64,000 nt of DNA. It comes from Paenibacillus wulumuqiensis (GTDB taxonomy: Bacteria > Bacillota > Bacilli > Paenibacillales > Paenibacillaceae). Both the position numbers and the translations under genes were made by a program. Shown piece after piece: positions 7,845-16,521 of this stretch (positions are counted from its first letter, which is position 1; each line of letters opens with the position of its first letter). Below the pieces are notes generated by a model. It did no database searches. It was not told where the DNA came from and saw only the letters and a program-made list of their open reading frames with translations. The stretch covers positions 186,001 through 250,000 of the forward strand of contig NZ_LAQP01000001.1 of assembly GCF_000971965.1 (NCBI RefSeq), given 5' to 3'.

Positions 7845-9044
7845 ATGACTGTAAAACAACTGCCGGTAACGGTATTAAGCGGCTACCTCGGAGCAGGCAA
7901 GACGACGGTGCTCAACCATGTACTGAACAATCGTCAGGGACTCAAGGTGGCGGTGATTGTCAATGATATGAGCGAGATTAATATCGATGCGGCCCTGGTC
8001 AGGGAACAGGGAGCATTGTCGCGTACAGACGAGAAGCTGGTGGAGATGTCCAACGGATGCATCTGCTGCACCCTGCGTGACGATCTGCTGCAGGAAGTGC
8101 AGAAGCTGGCGCTGGAAGGACGGTTTGATTACATTCTGATCGAATCGACGGGCATCAGTGAACCGGTACCGGTCGCACAGACGTTTACGTATGCGAATGA
8201 GGAACTGGGCATCGACCTGACAGAATTGGCACGGCTCGACTGCATGGTAACGGTCGTGGATGCCAACCGGTTCTGGCATGATTATGAATCCGGAGAGACG
8301 CTGCTGGATCGCAATCAGGTGACAGATAGTGAAGATACCCGGGACGTGGTGGATCTGCTGATCGACCAGATTGAGACCTGTGATGTACTGCTGCTCAACA
8401 AGTGCGATCTGGTGGGGCCGCAGGAGCTGGAGCGATTGGAGCAGGTTATTCGCCAGCTGCAGCCAAGCGCGCGCATCATCCGTACGAGTAACGGACAGGT
8501 CGATCCGGCAGCCATTTTAAATACGGGATTATTTGATTTTGAGAAGACGAGTCAATCGGCAGGCTGGATACGTGAGCTTGAAATGGATGAACATACGCCG
8601 GAGACGGAAGAGTATGGGATTAGCTCCTTTGTGTATCGGCGGCGGGCTCCATTTCATCCGGAGCGTCTGGCTGCCTACATGAGTTACTGGCCCGAGCAGG
8701 TCGTACGTGCCAAAGGTCTGGTCTGGCTGGCAGCCGAAGGCGATCTGGCGGCAAGTCTGAGTCAGGCCGGTCCGTCTATCCAGTTTGGACCTGCAGGTCA
8801 GTGGGTGGCTGGGCTGCCAGTGGAGGAACAGCAGACGGTTCTGGAAGAAGAACCGGATGTGCGAGAGCGCTGGGACGAGCAGTGGGGTGACCGTCTGACT
8901 GAACTGGTCATGATCGGGATCGGCATGGATCGGGCTGAACTGGAAGCGGAACTGGATGAGTGTCTGTTAAGCGACGAAGAGCTGGAGCAGGACTGGAGCG
9001 CTTTTACCAATCCGCTGCCATGGCCGGTGCAGATACAACAGTAG
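7845..9044 (+). CDS. CobW/COG0523-family GTPase, zinc metallochaperone type (YciC/ZagA-like)
   Basis: 399 residues. ATG at 7845 is chosen over that at 7839 because AAGGAG (7832-7837) needs about 7 nt of spacing. Domains: G1 loop SGYLGAGKTT (12-21), the metal-binding CxCC motif GCICC (71-75), ESTGISEP, NKCDLV for guanine recognition, and a C-terminal CobW domain. These GTPases hand metal, usually zinc, to client proteins. The Zur box upstream supports a zinc-starvation role. It is followed 50 bp later by an AAA ATPase and probably co-transcribed with it. There is no His-rich tract. The family is certain; the client is unknown. Confidence 0.88.
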   Translation: MTVKQLPVTVLSGYLGAGKTTVLNHVLNNRQGLKVAVIVNDMSEINIDAALVREQGALSRTDEKLVEMSNGCICCTLRDDLLQEVQKLALEGRFDYILIESTGISEPVPVAQTFTYANEELGIDLTELARLDCMVTVVDANRFWHDYESGETLLDRNQVTDSEDTRDVVDLLIDQIETCDVLLLNKCDLVGPQELERLEQVIRQLQPSARIIRTSNGQVDPAAILNTGLFDFEKTSQSAGWIRELEMDEHTPETEEYGISSFVYRRRAPFHPERLAAYMSYWPEQVVRAKGLVWLAAEGDLAASLSQAGPSIQFGPAGQWVAGLPVEEQQTVLEEEPDVRERWDEQWGDRLTELVMIGIGMDRAELEAELDECLLSDEELEQDWSAFTNPLPWPVQIQQ

Positions 9045-9094
9045 AAGATAGTGATTGTTACCATTTCATAACCTACAAGGAGTGCATAATCCCT

Positions 9095-9922
9095 ATGAGT
9101 AAAAACAGACGCAACTATGGCAAAATGCCGCTTACCAAAGGCATCGAGATGGCTTTGGTGTACAGTGTCAAGGAATGCGGCCAGCGAGCCCGGCATATTG
9201 TATTGTCTCCCGAGAACAGGCTGATCACCAACGAATTTCTGAAGATTATTGATATGAAAGAACAATTTGCGGTCCATAATGTACCGGTGCCCAACAAAAT
9301 CATGATGTTCGGTCCGCCGGGAACCGGCAAGACGCTGACCGCTTTTCACCTAGCCCATCAGCTGGAGCTGCCGCTGGTCACGGTAAGACTGGATGCATTG
9401 ATTCATGCACACCTGGGCGAGACCGGCAGTAATGTACGCAAAATCTTTGAGTATGCACGAATCGAGCCATGTGTGCTGTTTATGGATGAATTTGATGCGG
9501 TAGCCCGTACGAGGGATAATAACGATGAGGTCAAGGAAATGGCCCGCGTGGTCAATACGCTGCTGCAGTGTCTGGATGAATTCCCGGAGCACTGCATTTT
9601 CATCGCAGCGACCAATCTGGAGACCGAGCTGGATAATGCGATCTGGCGGCGGTTCGATACCAAGATGGTATATGGCAATCCAGCAGCAGAACTGCGGCTG
9701 GAATATATGGAACGATTGTGTGGAGAATTTCCATGTGAGTCCGGGCTGCTGACATGGGCCAGTGCAGAGATGGAAGGATGCAGCTACGCAGATATGGAGC
9801 AGATCATGCTCAAAGCCAAGCGCAAAGCCATTATCGATGATATCCCGCTCTCCCGGCTGCTGATCGAATTGTCCATTCAGGAGTACCGTCCATATCATCT
9901 GATTGCTTCCATGCAGGGCTAA
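9095..9922 (+). CDS. AAA family ATPase
   Basis: 275 residues; ATG at 9095 with AAGGAG about 11 nt upstream. Seen: Walker A GPPGTGKT (73-80), Walker B VLFMDEFD, sensor-1 ATN, and the arginine-finger segment WRRFD. This is a single classical AAA module with a short N-terminal region, no protease or membrane domain, so it likely works as an oligomeric unfoldase or remodeller with a partner. The position behind a Zur-controlled CobW GTPase suggests a role in zinc limitation; such a link is inference. The following bases carry interspersed repeats. Confidence 0.82.
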   Translation: MSKNRRNYGKMPLTKGIEMALVYSVKECGQRARHIVLSPENRLITNEFLKIIDMKEQFAVHNVPVPNKIMMFGPPGTGKTLTAFHLAHQLELPLVTVRLDALIHAHLGETGSNVRKIFEYARIEPCVLFMDEFDAVARTRDNNDEVKEMARVVNTLLQCLDEFPEHCIFIAATNLETELDNAIWRRFDTKMVYGNPAAELRLEYMERLCGEFPCESGLLTWASAEMEGCSYADMEQIMLKAKRKAIIDDIPLSRLLIELSIQEYRPYHLIASMQG

Positions 9923-9959
9923 CGATAATAAATTTAGAGAGCGAGGAAATAGACCCAAT

Positions 9960-10083
9960 CAGCGTTTGGAATGCTTTTTGCGAAGCAAAATAGCTTACAT
10001 TCAGCGTTTGGCAATATAAACGCGGGGTACAATAAAAAATGCTTTTTGCGGAGCAAAATAGCTTACATTCAGCGTTTTGCAAT
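9960..10083 (+). repeat. 68-bp interspersed repeat, two cores in direct orientation
   Basis: Two copies of a 32-bp core (AATGCTTTTTGCGAAGCAAA, then ATAGCTTACATT) are separated by a 36-bp linker CAGCGTTTGGCAATATAAAC followed by GCGGGGTACAATAAAA. The core folds as TTTTGC-GAA-GCAAAA and the linker as GCGTTT...AAACGC. An inverted copy occurs at 10921-11020. This looks like a REP-like or small non-autonomous element. Confidence 0.8.
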
Positions 10084-10139
10084 TAAAAATTCATCTGGCT
10101 GCTGTACACGTATGAGCCTTATCCCTGTGCATCCGCAGT

Positions 10140-10619
10140 TCATTCCATCAGTTGAAGTTTGAAGTTCGTCCCGTCAATCTGTATGAGCAGATTCTGTTCC
10201 GTCAGATATTCAAAAAGATGAAAAATAGTCGCAAAATCAACCGTGTCGATCAGACGTACCACTACCTGGGCAGCCGGGAGATGAAGCAGAAATGAACTGA
10301 AAAAAGCGGCATCAATCCGGGTGCTGTCATACATATTGACTTCGATCGGCAGGCCGCTGTCGCTGATAAACAGGCAGTGATCCCCATGGGGATCGATATT
10401 CCAGTACTGACCTTTGTACCAGATGGGCTTCAGACTGTCCATTTCCACAATCCGCTCCATTACTTTCTCAAAAGAAGGGAGTTCCCGTTCGTTGGAAGGT
10501 ATATTAATATATTCTGCGGTCAAAAGAGACTCGCATAACTGCTGGGCCATTCGTGTATAAAGTTCGGTAAACCGGACCGTCTCCTGGACAATCTCCGGCG
10601 TAAAGGGCTGGGTAATCAT
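10140..10619 (-). CDS. Hypothetical protein
   Basis: 159 residues if started at the ATG at 10619, which has AGGAGG 9 nt upstream; a longer frame to 10679 lacks a site. The protein is acidic and soluble, with no signal peptide or membrane helix; YWNIDPHGDHCLFISDSGLP is its most distinctive segment. I do not recognise the family. It is enclosed by inverted copies of the 68-bp repeat (9960-10083 and 10921-11020), so it could have moved or been inverted with them. Confidence 0.6.
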   Translation of the reverse strand: MITQPFTPEIVQETVRFTELYTRMAQQLCESLLTAEYINIPSNERELPSFEKVMERIVEMDSLKPIWYKGQYWNIDPHGDHCLFISDSGLPIEVNMYDSTRIDAAFFSSFLLHLPAAQVVVRLIDTVDFATIFHLFEYLTEQNLLIQIDGTNFKLQLME

Positions 10620-10735
10620 GTTATAGTGCCTCCTGTACATTTCCTGTAAGTTTAACGATAGTGCTGACTGATCCACCATTATACCATGCGATGTTATAAT
10701 AAGGGGATAAAGATCTGAAAATGGGAGTTAGGCTG

Positions 10736-10816
10736 ATGGGCTATACCAAATACAGAGAAAAAGTCAAAGCGGAGATCGAGTGCAGGGACTCACATCCGTG
10801 CTCAATGTTCGCATAG
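10736..10816 (+). pseudogene. Very short ORF followed by a terminator, probable gene remnant
   Basis: ATG at 10736 opens 26 codons, MGYTKYREKVKAEIE then a short tail, with a TATAAT-like box about 40 bp upstream and a strong terminator at 10881-10920. The charged start looks like the beginning of a larger gene that has been cut. It might be a real small peptide; evidence is weak. Confidence 0.3.
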
Positions 10817-10880
10817 GATACGACTGTAGAGCAGTTGTTATGGATTCATAAACATCAGCAAGCAGATCGAGTTAAAAAGA

Positions 10881-10920
10881 AAAGCAGCAGAACCGTCGAG
10901 TGAAGGTTCTGCTGCTTTTT
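10881..10920 (+). terminator. Strong terminator
   Basis: AAAGCAGCAGAACC and GGTTCTGCTGCTTT form a perfect 14-bp stem followed by T residues; it directly abuts the inverted 68-bp repeat. Confidence 0.75.
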
Positions 10921-11020
10921 CATTGTACCTCGCGTTTAAAGTGCCAAACGCTGAATGTAAGCTATTTTGCTTTGCAAAAAGCATTTTTTCATTGTACCTC
11001 GCGTTTATACTGCCAAACGC
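10921..11020 (-). repeat. 68-bp interspersed repeat, inverted copy
   Basis: Reverse complement of the element at 9960-10083: one core (AATGCTTTTTGCAAAGCAAA, then ATAGCTTACATT) flanked on both sides by the linker CAGCGTTTGGCA...TAAACGCGAGGTACAATG. It ends exactly at the stop codon of the amylase gene and may act as that gene's 3' hairpin. Confidence 0.8.
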
Positions 11021-12853
11021 TTATTTGGTCAGGATTTTTACTTCTTTTGGTCCCAGGGTTACGTTGATTGACCCGCCGTTAACCGTTACGGAATCGGTAC
11101 CCATCTGGTTTTTCAGCACGGTGCCGTTGCCGAAGTTACTCAGGTTCGGGATGGTGCGAGTCTCGTTACCCCAGGAGTTGTTGATCAGGACAACAACTTC
11201 ATCGGTACCGCTGGAGCGTTGATACGCATAAACGGTAGTGTCTGCCCATTTTTCTTTTTGCGAACCGTTTTGCAGAGCCGGGTGGCTGTTGCGGATTGCG
11301 TTCACTTTGGCGATATATTTGTACAGTTCATTATTTGTATCGAACTTCATATCTTCGCGGTTGGCTGGATCGTCCCCGCCACTGAAGCCCTGCTCGGTGC
11401 CCTGGTACACAATCGGAATACCACGAGAAGTCAGCAGGAAGCCGAGTGCTGCTTTGAGCTGAGGCCATTTATCGGAGTTGGCTCCAGGCTTGCCCGTCGC
11501 TTCGTTCAGGAAGCGCTTCACATCATGGTTATCCAGGAACGTACCGTTCAGGTTAGGATTTTTGTAACGGAAATCTTGGGCATAGCGCTCTTTGATCAGG
11601 TTCATGGAACCGTCTTTGGCAAATACGTCACGCATAGTGTAGTACATTGGGAAGTCGAGTACAGCATCCAGATAGTTGCTGTAGTCTCCGACATAGACCG
11701 GATCACCATGGAATACTTCACCAATAGTGAACGTATTCACAGCAGTGTCAAAATCTTTCAGGAACCATTTTGGTACATGCTTGGCTGTATCCACGCGCAG
11801 GCCGTCTACATTGGACTGCTGGATAATCCACTTGCCCCAGTTTTTCAGCTCGGTCGCAACTGCCGGGTTCTCCTGTTTCAGATCGTCGAGACCGGCGACG
11901 TCGCCATTTTCGATACGGGACTGATTATTGGAGTTGTAATCGTTCTGGGTAATCTCACCGGCATTATGGTACCAGTCCGGCTTGTCAAATGGTGCTTTGG
12001 CTGTACCGTTACCCGGCATGAAGTCACCGGTATGGTTGACCACGACATCCAGCATAACAGCAATATTTTTGCTGTGTGCGGTTTTGACCAGTTCCTGGAA
12101 CTTGGCCATGTTACCAAGGTGACCATCAACAGAGTAGAAGTCATACGTATGATAGCCATGATAAGCGGCTACGCTCTTTTGCATGGTTACAGGCGTAATC
12201 CAGATAGCGGTGAAGCCCATGTTTTTGATGTAGTCGAGGCGGTTGATAATGCCTTGGAAGTCACCACCATGCCACTGAATCGGTTGGCTTTTGTTGGAGT
12301 TGAAGCCGCCGTAGTTATCATTGCTGGTATCGCCATTGTCGAAGCGATCTGTCATGATAAAGTAGATGCTGCGCTTGCTCCAGTCTACCGGCCCAAAGTT
12401 ATCCGCAGGTGGCGGAGTGGTCGGATCGGTTGGTGTTACCGTTTCACTGGGTGCACCGGTAGTAATGGTACCTGATGCATTGTTGGCGCCCGGTACATAA
12501 GTGGATGTACCTGTTTTGAAGAAATAGTTTTTGGAACCATTGTTATCCCATGTTCCGGTACCATTGTTGAATACCGCTTCCAGCTGAGTGGTAGAGCCGA
12601 TATTGATTGTAGTTTTGGCATATCCACTTACTTCGGCATCTGCGATCTTCACGCCAGGGGCTGCCGTCCAGTTACCATCGGCTTGACGGTAATGTATGTA
12701 CGGAGTGGCGAATCCTTTTTTGTAGTACACGGTCACCGAATTATCCGCTGCATGGGTAGTATAACCACCGACAGCAGAAAGCATCGACACCAGCAGCATC
12801 ATCGCAAACAGGATGGATGCCCACTTCTTAAACTTCACTTTACCAGGTAACAA
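11021..12853 (-). CDS. Secreted alpha-amylase, CBM25 + GH13
   Basis: 610 residues from a TTG start (12853) with AAGGAGG 10 nt upstream. A signal peptide with a 17-residue hydrophobic core ends near THAA (about 36). Residues 37-120 form a CBM25-type starch-binding module (VTVYYKKGFATPYIHYRQ), then a Thr/Pro linker (about 128-150), then GH13 catalysis: DVVVNH, nucleophile GLRVD (Asp355), acid/base GEVF (Glu379), FLDNHD (Asp444), and a C-terminal beta domain. It hydrolyses alpha-1,4 links of starch outside the cell. Two cre-like boxes upstream point to CcpA repression by glucose. It is monocistronic, ending at a 68-bp repeat. Confidence 0.9.
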   Translation of the reverse strand: MLPGKVKFKKWASILFAMMLLVSMLSAVGGYTTHAADNSVTVYYKKGFATPYIHYRQADGNWTAAPGVKIADAEVSGYAKTTINIGSTTQLEAVFNNGTGTWDNNGSKNYFFKTGTSTYVPGANNASGTITTGAPSETVTPTDPTTPPPADNFGPVDWSKRSIYFIMTDRFDNGDTSNDNYGGFNSNKSQPIQWHGGDFQGIINRLDYIKNMGFTAIWITPVTMQKSVAAYHGYHTYDFYSVDGHLGNMAKFQELVKTAHSKNIAVMLDVVVNHTGDFMPGNGTAKAPFDKPDWYHNAGEITQNDYNSNNQSRIENGDVAGLDDLKQENPAVATELKNWGKWIIQQSNVDGLRVDTAKHVPKWFLKDFDTAVNTFTIGEVFHGDPVYVGDYSNYLDAVLDFPMYYTMRDVFAKDGSMNLIKERYAQDFRYKNPNLNGTFLDNHDVKRFLNEATGKPGANSDKWPQLKAALGFLLTSRGIPIVYQGTEQGFSGGDDPANREDMKFDTNNELYKYIAKVNAIRNSHPALQNGSQKEKWADTTVYAYQRSSGTDEVVVLINNSWGNETRTIPNLSNFGNGTVLKNQMGTDSVTVNGGSINVTLGPKEVKILTK

Positions 12854-12882
12854 ATAAACCAGTCCTCCTTGATAGTCGTTTG

Positions 12883-12896
12883 TGCAAACGTTTACG
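12883..12896 (-). promoter_or_regulatory. cre (CcpA) box 1 of the amylase
   Basis: On the minus strand CGTAAACGTTTGCA matches TGnAAnCGnnnnCA at all but the first position and is nearly symmetric. It lies just downstream of the putative -10 (TATAAT, 12901-12908), a position suited to blocking transcription. Confidence 0.65.
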
Positions 12897-12908
12897 CAAC
12901 TCATTATA

Positions 12909-12922
12909 AGATAACGCTTACA
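12909..12922 (-). promoter_or_regulatory. cre-like box 2 overlapping the amylase promoter spacer
   Basis: TGTAAGCGTTATCT on the minus strand matches the cre consensus except at the last base. It lies immediately upstream of the TATAAT -10 and would overlap the RNA polymerase footprint. Confidence 0.5.
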
Positions 12923-13570
12923 GAAATGGAATAAGGAATATATATAAAGATTTGGATGATTATTGGATTTAAAATAAAAATAAAATCAGGTCGTTCAATA
13001 TTATTTTATTACTTATGAGTACAATGATCTGAAACTGATTTAAAAGGATAGGAAAAACGAACGGAAATTGCCGCTTAACATGATCGTGAATCAGCAGGAT
13101 TCGTTTTTTTATTTCCACTATAAGCCGGTATACAAGCGTTCGAGCAAGAATGATCCCTCAACAGTATTTACTTGTCGTCTCTTGATAACGGATTTAACAA
13201 GGCTGGAAATGACATGAACTTAACAGGGAGCGGGTTGATTATCATCGTTCTATTTTCTGTTTTTCAATAATGATTCACTGACATGCATATAACATTAACG
13301 AGCTACTAGTTCAAAAAACAAAGAATATACTTTTAATTTAAAATAAAGAAAAATTAACTTTTTTGTGGAATTGTTTGCACAAATATAAAAATATAGATCC
13401 AAATCAGATAATATATGGTAAAAGAGTTATTAATTTAATAAGATGTACTCAACAGTCTATGACTGTATCCCGGAGAATAAGATGGACCTGCCTGGTAGCC
13501 ATACATAAGTCACTGCATCGAGCAGCCAGAACGAGCTTATTCATGCAGCTTCATTGGTTCTCTGAACCTG
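12923..13570. other. Long AT-rich intergenic region between divergent secreted-protein genes
   Basis: About 650 bases without a supported gene. It should carry the distal amylase promoter region and the promoter of the discoidin-type gene. The only clear structure is the small hairpin at 13088-13110. Confidence 0.5.
13088..13110 (+). terminator. Isolated terminator-like hairpin
   Basis: GAATC-AGCAG-GATTC followed by G and seven T residues. No plus-strand gene precedes it, so it could end a small RNA or be a chance structure. Confidence 0.4.
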
Positions 13571-13583
13571 TAGGAGGTTGATG

Positions 13584-15647
13584 ATGAACAAAATGGTAGG
13601 TAAATTAGTGAAAATGGTGGTCTGTCTGGCTCTGCTGGCAAGTCTGGGTCCATTCCCTTTGATCCACGCGGAGGAGAATGAGCAGCCGCAGTTGATTGGG
13701 CGGCCTCTCCCGCATGGCGACTGGGAAAAAAGCAGTATAGCTTATCCTCAAAGCAATATCGAACAATTGAGAGACGGGGATGTGCGCTCTGGATACAATG
13801 TTTGGGCAGGAGGTGATCCTGTGACAGCAGACATTGAAATTCACTTCTCCGAACCATACCAGATGAACGCCATTCAGCTTGTGACCGGCTCGGATACGGT
13901 AAAGCGCAACAATGTATATAAAATCTGGGGACTGAAAAATGGAGAATGGGTTCCGCTAGCAGAGCGCAGCTATAACATTGAACAAGGATTCTCTTTTATA
14001 CAGGAGCCGATTCCTATCTCTCCTGATTGGTATGATGGTCTAAAGTTTGATATTCGGGGAGATTGGAAAATAGATATCCGGGAAATCAATTATGATTCAT
14101 CACTGCCGGCACCTACAGCTCTGCAGAGCGAAGCCAGTAACGGACAAGTACACCTCAAGTGGAATCCTGTTGAAAACGCAGATAACTATGTGATTCGTTA
14201 TCGTCCCGCTCTCGATGGAGAGTACCGGGAAGTTATTGTACCGGCAACTGCCTACAGTGGGTATATCCTGACTGGACTTGAAAATACCCAGGTACAGAAT
14301 TTTATTGTGGCAGCAATTCACGATGGAATACAAAGCAATTTCTCTAACCGTATATCGGCGATTCCGCTGGGTGGTTATTATTATCCCGAATATACGAGTG
14401 CAAAAGCGATCAACAGTTCTTTATATACAAATGATACAGTAAAGTATCTGATTGATGGGAATTTTAAATACCCATGGTATGGATACAGATGGAAAAGTGA
14501 CAATCCTGAGAAAATAGCCGAGTTTAGTATATCCAGTCAGTATCCGATTTATATGAATGCATTGGAATTTGTAATAGAGAGCGGGAATCAGGGCAAGGTG
14601 AGCTATACGATTACCGGTTATCGTAACAATGAAAAAAAGTTCAGTATAAAAGATTCACAGATTCAGACTCGTCAAAGTGCAGATTTATCTGCCCTCAAAG
14701 CAATAGATATTCCTGACGGATCGTACGACAGAATGGATTTTACTTTCCAGAGTACTGACGATTATCTTGCTTTTTATGAAGTATTGTATCGCTCTGAACA
14801 TCAAAAAATAACTTCTCAAATCAGAGCTGCGTCCGATGAAAGTCCTGACAATATAAGACTTGGCTGGGAACCTGTTGATGGCGCAGAAGGTTATAATATT
14901 ACCTGGGGTTATGACCAGATGCAGACCGTACGGGTACCTGCGAAAGCCTATCAAGGATATATCATAAAGGATATCATTAATGCAGGAGAGCCGACAGATT
15001 TTAGTATCCAGGCGATCATTGATGGAAAAGAGCAGAATTATTCCGAGCGCGTACAGGCAACTCCTAAAGCTTATCCGGTTGGTGAACATGTACCGCAAGG
15101 CACCAAAGTAACGGCTAATAATGAATATAACAGTGGGGGAACAAATGGTCTGGCAAAAAGTGCAGCCGATCATGATATCAAGACGTACTGGCGCATTCCA
15201 TTTCCTTATTCCAATAGTGGAATGATCAATTTTGCTTTTCCAAAGCCGGTCGATATTCATGCTGTACAGCTTGTGAACAGTCATACTAATTTATATACAG
15301 ATATTCCGGTGACCGGCACAGGCGAATTTAGAACCAGTGTAAAAGGCTCTCTTATCGATAAGCAGAAAATTCAAATTTACGGCTTGCAAAATGACAAATG
15401 GATTCTACTAAAGGATGGAAATATATATGTACCGGGGGCAGCAGCATTCGGCAAAAACAAACCTATTCCTGTGCGGCCAGGCAAATACGAAGGAATCATG
15501 ATCTATATGGAAAGCCAAAACCGCGAATTGCATCTGCATGAACTCATGCTGTTCTACAATACCATTGATCCGGCATCTGCAGTTACGGAAGATGTATACG
15601 GAATCGCCGGAGATTCTACTGTTATTGAGGATACCTACATCCAGTAA
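13584..15647 (+). CDS. Secreted protein with discoidin-like and fibronectin-like domains
   Basis: 687 residues. ATG at 13584 follows GGAGG by 6 nt. The signal peptide ends near LIHA. Three F5/8-type C (discoidin-like) regions (about 38-175, 265-405, 505-660) with patterns such as IEIHFSEPYQMNAIQLVTGS and INFAFPKPVDIHAVQLVNSH alternate with two fibronectin III-like repeats (PTALQSEASNGQVHLKWNPV; QIRAASDESPDNIRLGWEPV). No catalytic domain or LPXTG anchor is visible. Such modules bind carbohydrate or surface polymers, so it is likely an extracellular adhesion or binding protein. It lies divergently opposite a secreted amylase. Confidence 0.75.
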   Translation: MNKMVGKLVKMVVCLALLASLGPFPLIHAEENEQPQLIGRPLPHGDWEKSSIAYPQSNIEQLRDGDVRSGYNVWAGGDPVTADIEIHFSEPYQMNAIQLVTGSDTVKRNNVYKIWGLKNGEWVPLAERSYNIEQGFSFIQEPIPISPDWYDGLKFDIRGDWKIDIREINYDSSLPAPTALQSEASNGQVHLKWNPVENADNYVIRYRPALDGEYREVIVPATAYSGYILTGLENTQVQNFIVAAIHDGIQSNFSNRISAIPLGGYYYPEYTSAKAINSSLYTNDTVKYLIDGNFKYPWYGYRWKSDNPEKIAEFSISSQYPIYMNALEFVIESGNQGKVSYTITGYRNNEKKFSIKDSQIQTRQSADLSALKAIDIPDGSYDRMDFTFQSTDDYLAFYEVLYRSEHQKITSQIRAASDESPDNIRLGWEPVDGAEGYNITWGYDQMQTVRVPAKAYQGYIIKDIINAGEPTDFSIQAIIDGKEQNYSERVQATPKAYPVGEHVPQGTKVTANNEYNSGGTNGLAKSAADHDIKTYWRIPFPYSNSGMINFAFPKPVDIHAVQLVNSHTNLYTDIPVTGTGEFRTSVKGSLIDKQKIQIYGLQNDKWILLKDGNIYVPGAAAFGKNKPIPVRPGKYEGIMIYMESQNRELHLHELMLFYNTIDPASAVTEDVYGIAGDSTVIEDTYIQ

Positions 15648-15681
15648 CATACGATTACAGATACAACGAATGAAAGTGAAA

Positions 15682-15726
15682 AAAAGCCAGTGTGAACCGC
15701 TCATCGCGGTTTGCACTGGCTTTTTA
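15682..15726. terminator. Bidirectional terminator
   Basis: A long stem, AAAAAGCCAGTGTGAACCGC against GCGGTTTGCACTGGCTTTTT with two mismatches, between two converging genes; A and T runs suit both directions. Confidence 0.8.
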
Positions 15727-15749
15727 TTTAATTCATGGAAAAATATGTT

Positions 15750-16172
15750 TTAGAACTGTGGATATTCGGCATGGTAGTAACCCGATACCGGTTTTTCGCT
15801 GGATGTGCTGATGGCAATGCGGAATTTGCCGGACTCATATCCGGATTGCAGCGTGCCATAGTATCCTTTGACAGGGCCATGAACGACGCGCACATCACGC
15901 GGTTCCCACTTGTTTTTGCTTTCATTGAAATACTCGTAGGAAACGATCATCATTTCATCTTTTTTCAGCGGCAGGTTCAGAGCCAGTTTGGTTTCGGAAG
16001 TGGCTTGGATTCCTTCAATAAACTCGATGTCCGTTGGTCCGCTCAGAGAGATGGAGCCGTTGAGGTAGACGGAATCGGAAGAGGAAGCATTGGCGGTTCC
16101 CTGGAAAACAGGCAGAAGGCTCAGCATAAGTACAAATGCGATTACTGCAGATAGTGATTTTTTCATAGTCAT
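15750..16172 (-). CDS. Small secreted hypothetical protein
   Basis: 140 residues, AAAGGAG 9 nt before ATG. An N-terminal signal peptide (MKKSLSAVIAFVLMLSLLPV) is followed by a likely cleavage after TANA. The mature part of about 110 residues is rich in beta-forming stretches (VYLNGSISLSGPTDIEFIEG; KGYYGTLQSGYESGKFRI) and has no cysteine. The family is not recognised. It converges on the discoidin-type gene and is probably monocistronic. Confidence 0.65.
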   Translation of the reverse strand: MTMKKSLSAVIAFVLMLSLLPVFQGTANASSSDSVYLNGSISLSGPTDIEFIEGIQATSETKLALNLPLKKDEMMIVSYEYFNESKNKWEPRDVRVVHGPVKGYYGTLQSGYESGKFRIAISTSSEKPVSGYYHAEYPQF

Positions 16173-16446
16173 CAGTAGATTCTCCTTTGTATTGGGGATT
16201 AGGGTACTTACGAATACAAGATCGTTGACCTTTCCAAATCAGAAGATAACGTTCACCATCCCACCCTTCCGAATCACCATTTGAAGCTGGTAGCATTGTT
16301 CGCATACCATCCTTCATGACCCCTTATAATTTACCATTAATTAAGTTAAAAAGGTAGATTATTCAAGAATAAGGTTTTTTAAGTTAGTGAAATGATGTCA
16401 TTCAAATGAAATTCCTCTTTATTATATGCCTCTGTCAAGCATGAAA
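16173..16446. other. Intergenic region upstream of narG
   Basis: About 270 bases with no gene; holds the promoter of the small secreted protein on the left and leads into the nar control region on the right. Confidence 0.4.
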
Positions 16447-16495
16447 GGGACTTACCACAGATAAGGACATTCCCGGGCAAGCAAAGGGGATTCCC
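16447..16495 (+). promoter_or_regulatory. Three NreC-type palindromes upstream of narG
   Basis: GGGACTTACC (16447-16456), GGACATTCCC (16465-16474) and GGGGATTCCC (16486-16495) match GGG-N4-CCC with one, one and zero mismatches. The staphylococcal NreC site is a GC-rich (T/A)GGGN4CCC(T/A) palindrome. Centres are 18 and 21 bp apart, about two helix turns. The perfect site is centred about 32 bp before a CATAAT -10 box (16522-16527), where an activator replacing the -35 contact would sit. Confidence 0.65.
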
Positions 16496-16521
16496 TAATG
16501 GGCATGACAGAGGATCAATTC

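Noticed and set aside
9960-11020. CRISPR array
   Set aside because: Only three cores are present, in mixed orientation, separated by conserved linkers and not by unique spacers; no cas genes are nearby.
13363-13581. 72-codon ORF before the discoidin-type gene
   Set aside because: Ends inside the ribosome site of the real gene and lacks its own; composition is not protein-like.
16385-16405. FNR-like box before narG (AGTGA...GTCAT)
   Set aside because: Spacing is seven instead of six and half sites are weak; the NreC-type palindromes explain control better.
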